From: Microstegium vimineum
Lineage: Eukaryota > Streptophyta > Magnoliopsida > Poales > Poaceae
Length of the DNA: 64,000 bases
Assembly (NCBI GenBank): GCA_022036555.1
Contig: CM039133.1
Location: 2,111,184-2,175,183 of the forward strand
Direction: 5' to 3'
The notes beneath the pieces are model-generated. The model made no database searches and was not told the origin of the DNA. It saw only the letters and a list, made by a program, of their open reading frames with translations. Below, piece after piece: positions 21,188-31,957 of the stretch (position 1 is the stretch's first letter; every line of letters starts with the position of its first letter). The translations under genes and the position numbers were made by a program.

Positions 21188-24100
21188 ATGGTCCTGTGGA
21201 ATGGTCTGGGCCAAGCTGCCACTGTTGCACAACTGTCAGGACTTGACGCTGGTGGGCTGATCCTGATGATCATCCAGGCTGTGCAAACTGTTCAGCGGAA
21301 CAGGGAGGAGTGCAGGCAGCTTGCAAACCATGTCATGATAATCAGCGAACTACTACAGCTGCTTCAGCAGCCAGGGATGATGAGTTCCCCACAAATTAGT
21401 AGACCACTAGATGGATTGAAGGACACACTCCGGCAAGCGTACATGCTAGTCACATCCTGCCAGAGGAGCAACGCCATATACCGCTTCTTCATGGCAGGAA
21501 ATCGGGCTCAACAGTTCCGCGATGTAAGGAATAAAATTGATTCGTATCTCCGTATCTTCCCTTTAATGAGCCACATCGACACCAGATATTTTCTGAACAG
21601 ATTTTGCAGAAGTGCCCTGCCCCAGGTAAACATGCTGAATTGGTCATATCAAAGTGTATTGCTCCTATCGTTGCTCTTGATTTTACATCTCCACTTTCCA
21701 AAGCAGTAGAACGCATCTAGGACCACTTTCTGGTAAATTAAGTATTTTTTCCAAACATAAAACCACGCACACCAATCATAACAGGTGAGAAGCTCATGAC
21801 TTCATTAAAGTAATGTTTATTGAAGTGATTCAGTTAAAGGCCAGTTTATAATTGTCTGAATAGTTTTCCTATCCTATTAAAGTAGATGAACCAAACATCG
21901 ATCTGTATTTAGTTGTTTGCATAGATGGCAAGATCACTCCTCATCAGAAATTCTTTTCGGAGCCTTGGCCGAATGTGCAACGTATATATGATGTGGAAAA
22001 ATATTTCCTAACTAGTAACTATCTTTTATTTTTGTTTCTTGATTGAACCAGTAGGGAGGCCAATGGTATTTTCTTTCTATCGATAAAAGAGGATAAAATA
22101 TGCACAGATGCAAAGGATGTAGGCTCATAAAAAGATCCTAACAAAAATTTCAAGAGCATCTATGCTCTTCTTGAAGTAGTATTATAATAGACTGGGCGTT
22201 CTATTTAAAAAAAGGGGCGTACCCAGTGCCGTAGGCTCCCGCACTGCGGGGTCTGGGGAAGGGAAATAGCCCCCGGACTTTCCCGCACAAATGTGCAGAG
22301 GCTGGGGCTCGAACCCTGGACCTCTTGGTCACAGGCGGTAAAGCTCTACCGCTTGCACCAGGGCCGCCCTTCGACTGGGCTTTCTATTTCAATCCAAAAA
22401 TTGGATGCTTGGTTTTTAGAGAGATTGAAACATTAGGTGATTGACAAAGTGGCTAGTGTGAAAGTTGGTGCTTAGTAAGAGCAAAATATGACCATATATG
22501 GAATGAAAATAGGATTTTTTATAGATATTTGGTTATTTGCAATCTGTAGACCTATTGGAGTGATTAAAAATTAATTATGATCAATATTGTTTTTTCCAAG
22601 CTCGAATAAATCGTATTCTATTCATTCTAGCATACATCTCATTGCTCATTTCGGTATATTTGAATACTGAGAGCCAACTCCTGATTCTCCATATGATGGT
22701 TCTAATCTCTTAAGATGATGATCTCTTTGTTTCAGGCTTCAGAAGAGGCTCTAGGGCCATTTACCAGTTCTTTAAATGCTGATGCTCGGTATGGCTTTAT
22801 TATATGCATTTTCGCCTTGACATGATGCCACATATGTGCATAATATTAAAAGAGTTTACATTACATCATGTGCTGAGTTAGAACAAGGAAGTTGCTCAAA
22901 CCAACGCTAAAGGTGCCACTAATTTGATTTGTCTAGTGTCATTTGTTGATCATGCATTTAATTTACTTGTGCAGTAATTGGGAGTTTTAAGGAATACTTT
23001 AATACTATAAAAAAGGGCGTACCCAGTGCCGTAGGCTCCCGCACTGCGGGGTCTGGGGAAGGGAAATAGCCCGCAGCCTTTCCCGCACAAATGTGCAGAG
23101 GTTGGGGCTCGAACCCTGGACCTCTTGGTCACAGGCGGTAAAGCTCTACCGCTTGCACCAGGGCCGCCCTTTAATACTTTAATACTATAGAGGATATATT
23201 TGTTCTGATTAAATTGTTGCACCAACTATATGGATTAATTATGCATGTCAAAGAAAGCACGAGTACTGATCGTCTTGTTCAGCATGATTGTGGCCATTCT
23301 AGAATCACAGTTCTTCACTTACATAGATAGTCTTAATAGATTTGGACTATAAATTATAATTGCCATTTTTTTTGTTTCAAATTTCTCAATTTTTAGCTTT
23401 CACTAATGAGTTATGAACAATGTTCAGGTCCGAAGCAAGTGCTTTTGATGAAAATGAATCAACAGAAGTTCGAGCAGGAACTGAGTCACTTTCAGTTGGG
23501 CAACAGCAAGAAGATGGTATTTCCGTTGGCAATTTCTGTGATGAATTAAGTATTTAAAGTAAAATAGCATATTTTTAAATATTCTGTTTAAAACCACGAA
23601 TTCTCTGATGTCATATTTGTCCAACTATGTTGGTTACATAAATGATAAATGCTTTCTCCTCCAAGACATCGATCTTGTTGGTACTTGCTGGTTCTCATCA
23701 GTCTAGGCCTATCTGTAGATTATGGGAATGCTGAATTGTTGCCGAGTATAAGGAATCCGTTTAGGTGGCTTGTTTGGCAGGTACAAAGGGAGGCATCAAC
23801 AGCTCAATACATCAATCGGCTCATTGGTCATCAAGGAATAGGTAATATTCTAGAAAACTACTCAATTGCCATTAGAATGAATTCCTCTCATAGATGTCAT
23901 GCGTGCTTTGAAGTAAAAGATGAGCTAGTTATGTAAATTAGCTCACAACCACTGCAACCCCTTATGTGGAAAAGTTTTCTGGTACTGAGTATGGATCCTA
24001 TGGCTCTTTTCAAACAGGCTTTACAGTTTTCAGCTTCTCTCAGCTGGCTGCCTCTACAAATAATTTCTCATCTAGTAATATCGTTGGAAGAATCAGCCAT

Positions 24101-25932
24101 GGTAATGTTTACAAGGTAGGGTACATGCTTTGTTCTCTGGTGCTATCTGTTGCAGCTGCAGGTCCTTTGTTGGGGATATAGTTATAGGTTACAGCTCACA
24201 TACCAAAAGTACCAAGATAGGAATAGCCCCTCCGCAGTATAGCAACTGGCCACCTAGGTCATATACTCACATTGACAATGCACCTACTAGTTTTTCTTTG
24301 TTGATTATTTTGTATATGTGCCACTGTTTGTATTATCTTTATTTTGATTAAAGATACTTCTGTTTTTTTAGCAGCCGAAAAATTACAATATTTTCCTCAG
24401 GTCAATACACCTGAATAAATATGAAGGTTTGATATAGACAGGTGATGTTTAGACTTTTCTTTTCACCTTTTCAGGGTGTATTGTCAAATGGGGTTCATGT
24501 TGCAATTAAAACCAGACGATTTGAACATACATCTGGTGTATCTGATTTTCAAAATGAGCTTCAGATTGTCAGAAATCTTCAGCATGCAAATATCATTAAA
24601 CTTGTGGGTTGTTGCATTGAAGGAGACAGTCAGATTATTGTCTATGAATATATGACAAGCGGAAATTTATCCCATAAAATTCACGGTACATTTCACCTTA
24701 ATATTCCCTTTATTTGATACTCGTTTTAGTTTATTTTGCTTAATTTGCATGCTGTCATTGTCGCAGAGCTTAGGGCAGGTTGCTCACTAGCCTGGCCTGT
24801 ACGGTTTCACATAATTGAAGGAATTGTCCAAGGCACAGTTTATCTACACCAGCACTCCCGAGTACGAGTAGTTCATCGGGATCTGAAACCAATCAATATT
24901 CTCTTAGATCATGATATGAATCCTGTAATTACTGATTTTGGCATAGCCGAAGTCTTAAATTCTGATGAAGATGAGAAAGAAACGGATGCAGTAGTAGGAA
25001 CTTGGTAAGTAAAACCTAATGCCCCTGTCCATCGTGACTAAGTGTTAGTGATTAAATGGTTTCAATCTTTTTGGTCTTTCAGTGGTTACATGGATCCTGA
25101 ATATTTTTGCACAAATATTATCTCGACCAAGAGCGATGTTTATGCCTTCGGTGTAATTCTTCTTGAGATAATAACTGCACTACCCGCTACATATGCCTCA
25201 GAGAGGCAAGCATCCTTGGCTGGCTATGTAAGTAAATTTTTTGAAGTACTTGGTAACTGTAATCTTAGCTTCTTCTAGTGCTCCTAGATCATATCTAAAT
25301 GTGCAGTAATAGTTATGCACTGCAAGCACTGATGCATGTTATTCTGCTTTGCTATGTAGCAAAAGGATATGCATCTGGTTTTCCTATATGCAGTAGCTCA
25401 CAGTACTATGGAGCTCCACACCCAACAGCATTCCCTTGTTTTAAAGACACCCCGAATTTTCTATTCAGATCTATTTTATGTTCTATCAAATTTTGGCAGT
25501 GTTTTTTTTTAAATACTGGGATTTTCTAATCCTTTCAGATTATGATTTTTGCAGGCATGGAAATTATGGTCACTGGGCAGAGCAGTGGAGCTTATTGACT
25601 CCTCATTGTCTGACGAATCTCGAATAGTTGAGATACTTCGATGCATTCAGATAGCACTGCTGTGCGTCCAATTTAATCGTGCTGACAGGCCCACTATGTC
25701 AGACGTTCTCATGATGCTAAAATTTGAGAGTATGACCTTACCTGTCCCTAGGACACCTGAAGATCCATGGAGTTACAGAGTGAGGGATTGGTCAGAAGAT
25801 GACATTGAAACAGCAACAAGTACAAGCTGTAGAAGTGTATTGTGCCTGACCGAAGAAGAAGAAGAAAGCTCGTCATACTTCAGCTGTTGTTCAAGTGACA
25901 TGAATGATGACGATACAATCTTTTATGCCTGA
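21188..25932 (+). CDS. MK1: MCAfunc/ARPK-domain serine/threonine kinase, intact (549 aa)
   Basis: Eight exons: 21188-21625, 22736-22788, 23428-23516, 24018-24115, 24475-24685, 24767-25004, 25083-25227 and 25555-25932. All join in phase (1,650 nt). Residues 1-146 match the ARPK/MCAfunc domain of MID1-complementing-activity and rice kinase proteins (LWNGLGQAATVAQLSGLDAG, VQTVQRNREECRQLANHV), a predicted HeLo-like four-helix bundle. An acidic linker precedes a kinase domain from about residue 195: loop VGRISHGNVYK, HVAIK (Lys near 238), HRDLKPINILLD, DFG, MDPEY, RADRPTMSDV. Catalytic residues are present, but the glycine loop lacks its second Gly (GRIS instead of GxGx). No signal peptide or membrane span is obvious, so a cytoplasmic, membrane-associated kinase is likely. 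Two SINEs sit in introns 1 and 2. Substrate and role are unknown; stress or mechanical signalling is inferred from MCA relatives. Confidence 0.85.
22207..22372 (-). mobile_element. Au-type SINE in MK1 intron 1
   Basis: Minus-oriented tRNA-derived SINE. Read on the minus strand it starts GGGCGGCCCTGGTGCAAGCG (A box TGGTGCAAGCGG), has the B box GGTTCGAGCCC and ends GGGTACGCCCC plus a T run. Flanking duplications GACTGGGCGTTCTATTT (22190-22206) and GACTGGGCTTTCTATTT (22373-22389) differ at one base. Confidence 0.92.
23010..23172 (-). mobile_element. Au-type SINE in MK1 intron 2
   Basis: Nearly identical to the copy at 22207-22372, same orientation. Flanked by a perfect 17-bp duplication AATACTTTAATACTATA (22993-23009 and 23173-23189), so insertion was recent. 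It lies between MK1 exons 2 and 3. Confidence 0.93.
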
Positions 25933-26227
25933 GAAAAAACAAAATATATAGCATAATAGCAATAATGTGGCTAGTTAACTGTTCCTCGCCGCCAGTCATG
26001 CAATGTGCTGTACTCAATATCGTTTGTGCAAGCATTCACTGGCTGTTGTACAAAAAAATGATGATAAGGATGGTGGATAATTTTTTTTTATTATTTTCTT
26101 GTGTCTGTTTGGACTCGGTTATTAAATTCTAAAATTCATGGAGTAACCCTCATTGGAACACCTATAGTAAATCTAGTTTGCAGTGTTGTTGAAGTGGAAT
26201 GATAGATTAGAGAGTGGGTCAATGCTA

Positions 26228-26451
26228 CTCTTTTCGTTCCAAATTATAAATCATTCCACCTCAAAACTCCTCAAGTTTAACCATAATTATAAAAAGTATT
26301 ATAAAGATTTATGACATTATAAGTAGGTTTACCTAATTAATAAAGAATCTAATTATTCTTATTCGGTATCATGAATGTTATTATTTTGTCAAACTTGAGA
26401 TTCTGAAAAAAGCTAGAATAATTTGTAATTTGGGACAGAGGGAGGGAGCAG
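26228..26451. mobile_element. Stowaway-like MITE
   Basis: Left end CTCTTTTCGTTCCAAATTAT; right end AATTTGGGACAGAGGGAGGG, roughly its inverse. Dinucleotide TA flanks both sides. AT-rich interior. It lies just downstream of MK1. Confidence 0.75.
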
Positions 26452-26639
26452 TAAATAATACTGAGCCTTAGCTATCCACAACATGAGGCAGGCTCTTCTC
26501 AATTTCTCATGGGCAACATTGGTCCTTCTGAATTTTTTTTTTTGCCTATTTCCAACCCCAACCGTTTCCGATAAATTTCTCTAAAAAAGAAAATCAAAGA
26601 TCCATCCAGAAATCGGCCATCCGCCACTGCCCGCTCCTT

Positions 26640-27597
26640 TCTCTCCGGGGCTCCTCCCCCTGCGGTTTCTGCACGCGCGTCCTACCTACGGTCTCTCGGG
26701 AGGGAGGCGGAGCAGAGCCGACGTGTGCTAGCCTGCACATCGTCGGAAGGGAAGAGCGCGAACAGCGGTCATGGTCTCATGGAGATGCCGTGGCCGCAGC
26801 GTGGTGCTGGTGGAAAGCAAGCGCCCGGAGCGGATCTTGCTGGGGGTGCGTTCTTCTGGGCTGGCGCGCTTCCTGTGCCCAGAGCTCCAGAGCTGGTGCC
26901 GGCGTACAGCGTACTTGTGTGTACAGGGTAGCGGGCGCAAGGTGTTTGCGGAAATGCCTCAGCTTGCCGTCCAGTACGTACCTTCTTCTCCTCGTGTAAC
27001 TGCTTGTTCTGTTCGTCACGAAGTAACCTGCTGACACACTGCTGGTGTCAGTCTTATTGGAATTTGGTCCGCAGACCAGGTGTTGTGGAAATGCCCCGAA
27101 CAGGAAATTGTCCTTCAGAGCACAGGTGGTACCGGGACCCTGACCTCGACGTGTTTGAAAAAATGCTGCAGCATGCCAGATCATCCATGGAGAAGAGACC
27201 CATTGTTTCGGAAGCGGGCTCACAGTCTTCGCCGGAAGGCAACAAGCAATAATTGCTGTTTTGCAATATCGGTAGTAGTGTAGTCACACAGTGGCTCGTG
27301 TCAACAGCTCAGAAGTGTGTAGTCACTGGAAAACTCCTAGCCTCATGTTCAGTCCATGAAGATGAAAGACCATGCTACCTAGTGGAAGACTCACTGGAAG
27401 CTGCTGAGAAGTTTCAATACCGTGTTCTTTCCAAAGTGGCCCATTTTGGCCTGTCACATTCAGTGCAAATTACATGTAAATTAGTCCTCAAGAGTCAGAT
27501 AAAGTGTCTGTCTGCCAACAGAGCTCTTCTTCTTCTCAGGTTTAGCCATCTGGGTTCTCTGAGGACTGATCAGGTAAGAAACCAACCCCCAAAGAGC
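26640..27597 (+). promoter_or_regulatory. Leader/5' region of the MK2 remnant
   Basis: GC-rich 26640-26960 with the shared AGGTGTTTGCGGAAATGCCT word, and further segments such as TCCATGGAGAAGAGACCCAT (27185) that match TCCGTGGAGAAGAGAGCCCT upstream of MK3 (about 57262). It marks the duplicated 5' region. Short open frames here overlap on both strands and are not called as genes. Confidence 0.5.
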
Positions 27598-28044
27598 ATG
27601 GCACTCTGGAATGGCGTGGGTCAGGTAGCCAGCATCACACAGCTCAACGGTGTGGATGCGCATGGTCTGATCTCAATGATTGTGGAGGCAGCACAGACGG
27701 TTAAAAGGAACCGGGAGACCTGCCAGCTGCTGGCACGGCGTACGAAGATGATCGGAGATCTTCTGCAGCAGCTCCAGAGCACGCAGCTGACGCAGCACGC
27801 AGAGACGAGCATCCCTGTGGAGCAGCTGGAGGAGACGCTTCGGCACACCTACTTGCTCATCACGTCATGTCGGGAAGACAGCTACCTGCACAGCTGCTTT
27901 ATGGGAGGGAGGCAGACTGATCAGCTCCGTGAGGTGCAGAACGAGATCACCTTCTACCTTCAGCTCTTCCCCCTTGTCAGCTTTGTTGACACCACCCGTA
28001 CCTGGGATGGAATTCTGAACAGAGATCGTCCTTTGTGTACAGAG
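27598..28044 (+). pseudogene. MK2: MCAfunc/ARPK first exon, kinase exons missing
   Basis: Exon of exactly 149 codons, ATG at 27598, ending at a GTATGG donor, the same length and phase as MK3 exon 1. The protein begins MALWNGVGQVASITQLNGVD and continues IVEAAQTVKRNRETCQLLAR, LEETLRHTYLLITSCRED and NEITFYLQLFPLVSFVDTTR, the full MCAfunc domain. No kinase exon follows. About 280 bases downstream a broken GRAS gene begins. Upstream the frame stays open to 27253 but without a conserved start. If transcribed it could give a domain-only protein reading through the donor to the TAA at 28150, or a chimera with GRAS sequence. I favour a truncated duplicate. Confidence 0.72.
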
Positions 28045-28320
28045 GTATGGATTTTTGACATTGTTATGTTTCAGAATTCCATGCCTGCAACATGTTCAGA
28101 TAAAAAAAAAATTAAAAGTTGCTGTTCTAGTGTAACCATGTGCAACTCTTAACTTTCGGTTTGGCTGTTTTTTTTTGTCAATCATAGAATAGCATTATGT
28201 GGAAACCTCTGAGATTAGTGATGGTTTACGCAACTCAAGCCTCTTGATCAGAAAACTGCAGTCTTAGTACCTACCTGTATAGAATTGTGAAAATAGTATT
28301 GTCAACGCGACATATACAAA

Positions 28321-29400
28321 ATTGCAGCAAATAGAATTTCACCAAGGCTGCTGATGCAGATCATGCATCATGCATCAGAAACAGGGGACGCCACACAAAG
28401 GCTGGCCCAATGTTTCACCAAGGGGTTAGAGGCACGGCTCGTGGGCACAGGGAGTCTGCTTTGGGAGCTGCTAATGGCACAGCGACCTTCTGTTGTGGAG
28501 TTCATCAAGGCCTCCAACCTTTACTATGAAGCCTGCTGCTTCAACAAGGTGGCACTTGCTTTCTCCGAGATGACCATCATGCAGGCCATGGTTGGTAAGA
28601 GTAGGCTACAAATCGTTGATTATGTTATGCAGTTTGGATACCAATGGGTAGGCTTGCTCCGCTTGTTGGCGAGTAGAGAAGGTGCTCTTCCAGAGGTGAA
28701 GATCACTGCCATAGGCCTCCCCAAGCCCAAGTCCTACCCAACCGAGAAGATCGAGGAAATAGGGTGCCGACTCGACAGATGTGCCCATGAGTTTGGTCTG
28801 CCTTCATTCAAATTCCACACTATCAAGACAAATTGGGAGGACACTTGCATCGAGGACCTGAACATAGAGGCAGAAGAGGTGCTTGTAGAGTTAATGAGCT
28901 CTTCAGTTTCAGTACCTTGATGGACGAGGGCATATCCTTTGATGGCCTAAGCCCCAGGGATATCGTCCTCAACAACATCAGCAAGATGAGACCACATGTG
29001 TTCATCCAGAGCGTCTACAGTTGTTCGTATGGTTCGTCCTTCCTGTCACGGTTTCGAGAGATGCTGTTCTACTACATGGCACTGTTTGACATATTCGATG
29101 CAACCAGCCCAAGGGAGAGTAGATCTCGAATGGTGCTAGAGCAGATCATGCTTGGACGCTCTGCGCTGAATGCCCTCAGCTGCGAAGGCGCGGACCTAGT
29201 GGAGCGCCCTGAGAAGTACAGGCAATGGCAGAGGAGAAACGAACGGGCTGGCCTCAGGCAGCTGCCACTGAAGTCAAGCATTGTAGAGGTTGTGAAAGAT
29301 ATGGTCATGAAGCACCACCACAAGGACTTTCTGATCTCCCAGAATGGCCAATGACTTTTGCAAGGATGGACCACTTTGCCCACTCGACATGGGTTGCAGC
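28321..29400 (+). pseudogene. GRAS-E: truncated and frameshifted GRAS gene
   Basis: Broken copy of the local GRAS genes. It lacks about the first 230 codons and starts within leucine heptad repeat I (MHHASETGDATQRLAQCFTK). The VHIID-type motif reads LQIVDYVMQFGYQWVGLLRL. Near 28885-28893 the frame shifts, so EVLVE runs into a short wrong tail ending at 28920. The second frame resumes as NELFSFSTLMDEGISFDGLS, PRDIVLNNISKMRPHVFIQS and ERPEKYRQWQRRNERAGLRQ. A TGA at 29352-29354 replaces the Trp of GQW in the SAW region, and further indels follow to about 29400. Its proximity to the MK2 exon suggests a deletion that joined two neighbouring duplicates. Confidence 0.88.
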
Positions 29401-29760
29401 AGATACCTTTTCTAGAGTTTAGGTTCTTCCAATGCTTAATGATATAGCGTGATCTTCTGAAACTGCCAGTGATTGGAGAATTTTCTCACTCAGGATACAA
29501 CTGCTGGCATCTATATGGTTGCATGTTATTGTAGTTCTTGTATTTTTGGTTTGCCAACTTACAGTTACAGTAGACATGATTGATAAATACTACACAAAGT
29601 TCTAGTACTATCAATTCCAAAGGGTTTTTTACCGGCCTTTCTGGAACCTACAATACTCGAATGCAAATAGAATTTTCCTTGAGTACCATTAGTTCCACAA
29701 CTGGCAGAAATCGATCCGCGCTGTCAGTTCTTCTAAAACGGATGGTACAACACCATTTGT
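29401..29760. other. 3' flank of GRAS-E, nothing else seen
   Basis: Untranslated or intergenic sequence following the broken GRAS copy. No separate gene. Confidence 0.4.
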
Positions 29761-29859
29761 AGAACTGCTGTCAGAGTTCCCTTTCAGGCTGTCTGTTTCG
29801 AGCAGAGCTCAATATAAGCACATAGCTGATCTGTGGCTCCTTGTCTTGTCTGACAATAG

Positions 29860-30190
29860 GGAAATGCTCGGCGGTGCAGTTGTTTGTGTAAATGCCGCAG
29901 GAGGCAGTCAACTGTTCTTTGAGACGGTGCCAGGAAAGTATAGTGGGCTCCAAGTGTTTGGGAAATAACACAGCAGACGATGTTGCGTGAAGAGAAGAGA
30001 TGCCTGACAGTTTTTTCTTTCCTCTGGTTCAGTCTCTGCTATGAACAGAATTTATACTCCATGTTGGTGTGATGGACTGATGATTCTGTCTTCATATTCT
30101 AGAGTAGCCAAGCCAGGCTTTGCTGGGAGTGCTTCTTCAAAGGTGACAGACTAACAGCTCTGGGTTTCCTTGTTCAGGTAACACAATTCT
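29860..30190 (+). pseudogene. Relic of an MK-gene 5' region
   Basis: GCAGTCAACTGTTCTTTGAG followed by ACGGTGCCAGGA matches GCAGTCAACTGTCCCCTGAG plus ACGGTGCTGGGA at about 57168. Further on, CTTTCCTCTGGTTCAGTCTC matches the MK3 leader near 57291. No MCAfunc exon follows, so this is a left-over of another duplicated MK copy. Confidence 0.7.
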
Positions 30191-30225
30191 TCTATGGTCG
30201 TTCTGGGCGTGTCACTAAGAGGTGT

Positions 30226-30297
30226 AGTTATATGGTATTAGCTAGATCATTAAGGGGGATTTACTATAGTTATATGGTATTAGCTAGATCATTAAGA
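30226..30297. repeat. 42-bp direct repeat, two copies
   Basis: AGTTATATGGTATTAGCTAG starts at 30226 and again at 30268, each followed by ATCATTAAG. Confidence 0.8.
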
Positions 30298-30663
30298 GGT
30301 ATAATGGAGAAACATCACAGTTATGGGGTGCTAGCTGGGCCCCCTCCAGCCCCACTCTGAAAACGAATATTGTTTCTTAGTTTTCCAAACCCCAAGTGCT
30401 ACTAAGAATTTAACAAGCTAATCCATACACACAACTAAATTTTAGAAAGCACGTCCAACCTCAAATCATGGAATCTGTCAAGTTGATGCTGTTGTGCACT
30501 AGTAATTCTGCCAAATATGGACCTACATGTTGGAGGTTGTTACCATGCTTTGCAATATGGAGGACCTGCGGCAATAGACAAGTAACAGTGGATTCTCATG
30601 GTCAGATATAGTTTTGGAGGAACATAGATAAAATTGACATAAACTGTGAATTAATGTTTTCCT

Positions 30664-30834
30664 TTTTTTTCTGGAACACGAGGGATCGGAGAGCTGCGCT
30701 TATAATTATATTAAGAAGAAAAAATAGGATAAGACTATACAAGAGCCCATACAAAACCACACCAAAACAGAAACCACACCAAAAGCACAACAAAGGAAAC
30801 AATTCCTACTAGAAAACAGTCCACATTCAGAACG
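30664..30834 (-). mobile_element. LINE 3'-end fragment, minus orientation
   Basis: Begins with a T run (reverse poly(A)) then CTGGAACACGAGGGATCGG, a form seen at LINE 3' ends in grasses. It is flanked by AATGTTTTCCT on both sides (about 30653-30663 and 30835-30845). The GRAS-C upstream region has related sequence without the insert. Confidence 0.65.
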
Positions 30835-31439
30835 AATGTTTTCCTGCACATGCAGTTAATGTTTTTCCCAGAGTCTAGCTAGTATGGAGATAATGATAAT
30901 AAATGTGATAATAGTATTGTAAACAGCACAGGGAGATCATTGCAACAAATAAAATATTTTTTTCATCGGTGCATGGCAGTGGGAAAGCAGTTCCTTTCAT
31001 GGCGTCTGTTTCCAGCAGAGCTCATTAGTCTCAACTGATCGACGATTATTCATTTTCTACACTAACTAATGTTGCATAGCTCAATAGTCGATTCTTGAAT
31101 ATTGGCATTTCAAGTCTGGGCTTCATTTTCTTTCACATTTTCCGAAAATTATATAAACACCTAAATAAGCTGTTTACTACTGATGGCATTCTAACTCTGC
31201 TCCTCTATTTCTATGTTTTCCTGTTCACTATTACTTTACGTTAGCTGTGAAGGCTTAATTAAATATATTTTGCGTCACATGACCATACCTCCTTGCTTTG
31301 TCATTTTCAGTAGCTACAAAAAATGGGGTTTGTAACAATGATCTTTCCAAAATATTATTTTGATGTGCCCTGTGTATAACTAGCTTTGGCAACCATTATT
31401 CAAGCATCATTGGAAATATCGTGAGCCATTGTCTCCATC

Positions 31440-31820
31440 TGTCATGTACGGAAATACGTACACTAGGCGGCGCCGTGCTAGGGACGTCCGGCGCGCGGCA
31501 GAACGCGCCCAGCGCGCGCTAGCCGTCCAGGCAGGTCCACCGAGTGGCTAAGATAGGAAAGGGTTGTTAGGATCCCTAGAATTAAGGAGTGATTAGGGAG
31601 AGATTAGTTTCTATCTTTACTCTACATCAAGGATTATATATCCTGTGTAATCGGGACTTGAGAAGTAAGCAAGATCAATTACCAATTCTCTCTCTCTCAC
31701 CTTCGTCGCTCTCAAGCCCGGCAGCCGTGAGGGGCATAACCTCCGCTACTGGAGTCACGGCAGGAGACTACGAGCTCCGTAGTCGAGGGCCGCCTACCCT
31801 GGATCATAGTGCCCTTGACA
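31440..31820 (+). mobile_element. Solo LTR (381 bp) upstream of GRAS-A
   Basis: Starts TGTCATGTACGG and ends CCCTTGACA, so the ends TGTCA/TGACA are inverted repeats. The 5-bp duplication CCATC flanks it (31435-31439 and 31821-31825). The GRAS-B upstream region (about 37861-37890) reads GTGTCTCCACCCAAGAAGCA without the insert, which is an empty-site control. Inside are a TATA-like GGATTATATATCC (about 31632) and a pyrimidine tract. No internal retroelement sequence or second LTR is present, so it arose by LTR-LTR recombination. It lies about 140 bp before the GRAS-A ATG and may supply a promoter. Confidence 0.92.
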
Positions 31821-31957
31821 CCATCCAAGAAGCATTGGAGTTACAGTCAACCATTGTCTTTTGCACTCTGATTTTAGGCATCATTAACCAGAAATCTTAT
31901 GTTCTTCTCATTAAGATATATATTAACCAAAAGGACTACCTACTACCATTCATCCCC

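Noticed and set aside
22950..23225. Minus-strand 91-residue frame
   Set aside because: It is the SINE at 23010-23172 read as protein.
31589..31957. Long N-terminal extension of GRAS-A as the main start
   Set aside because: This part is solo LTR plus leader; the conserved start peptide MATTPEEFF begins at 31958, as in GRAS-C.
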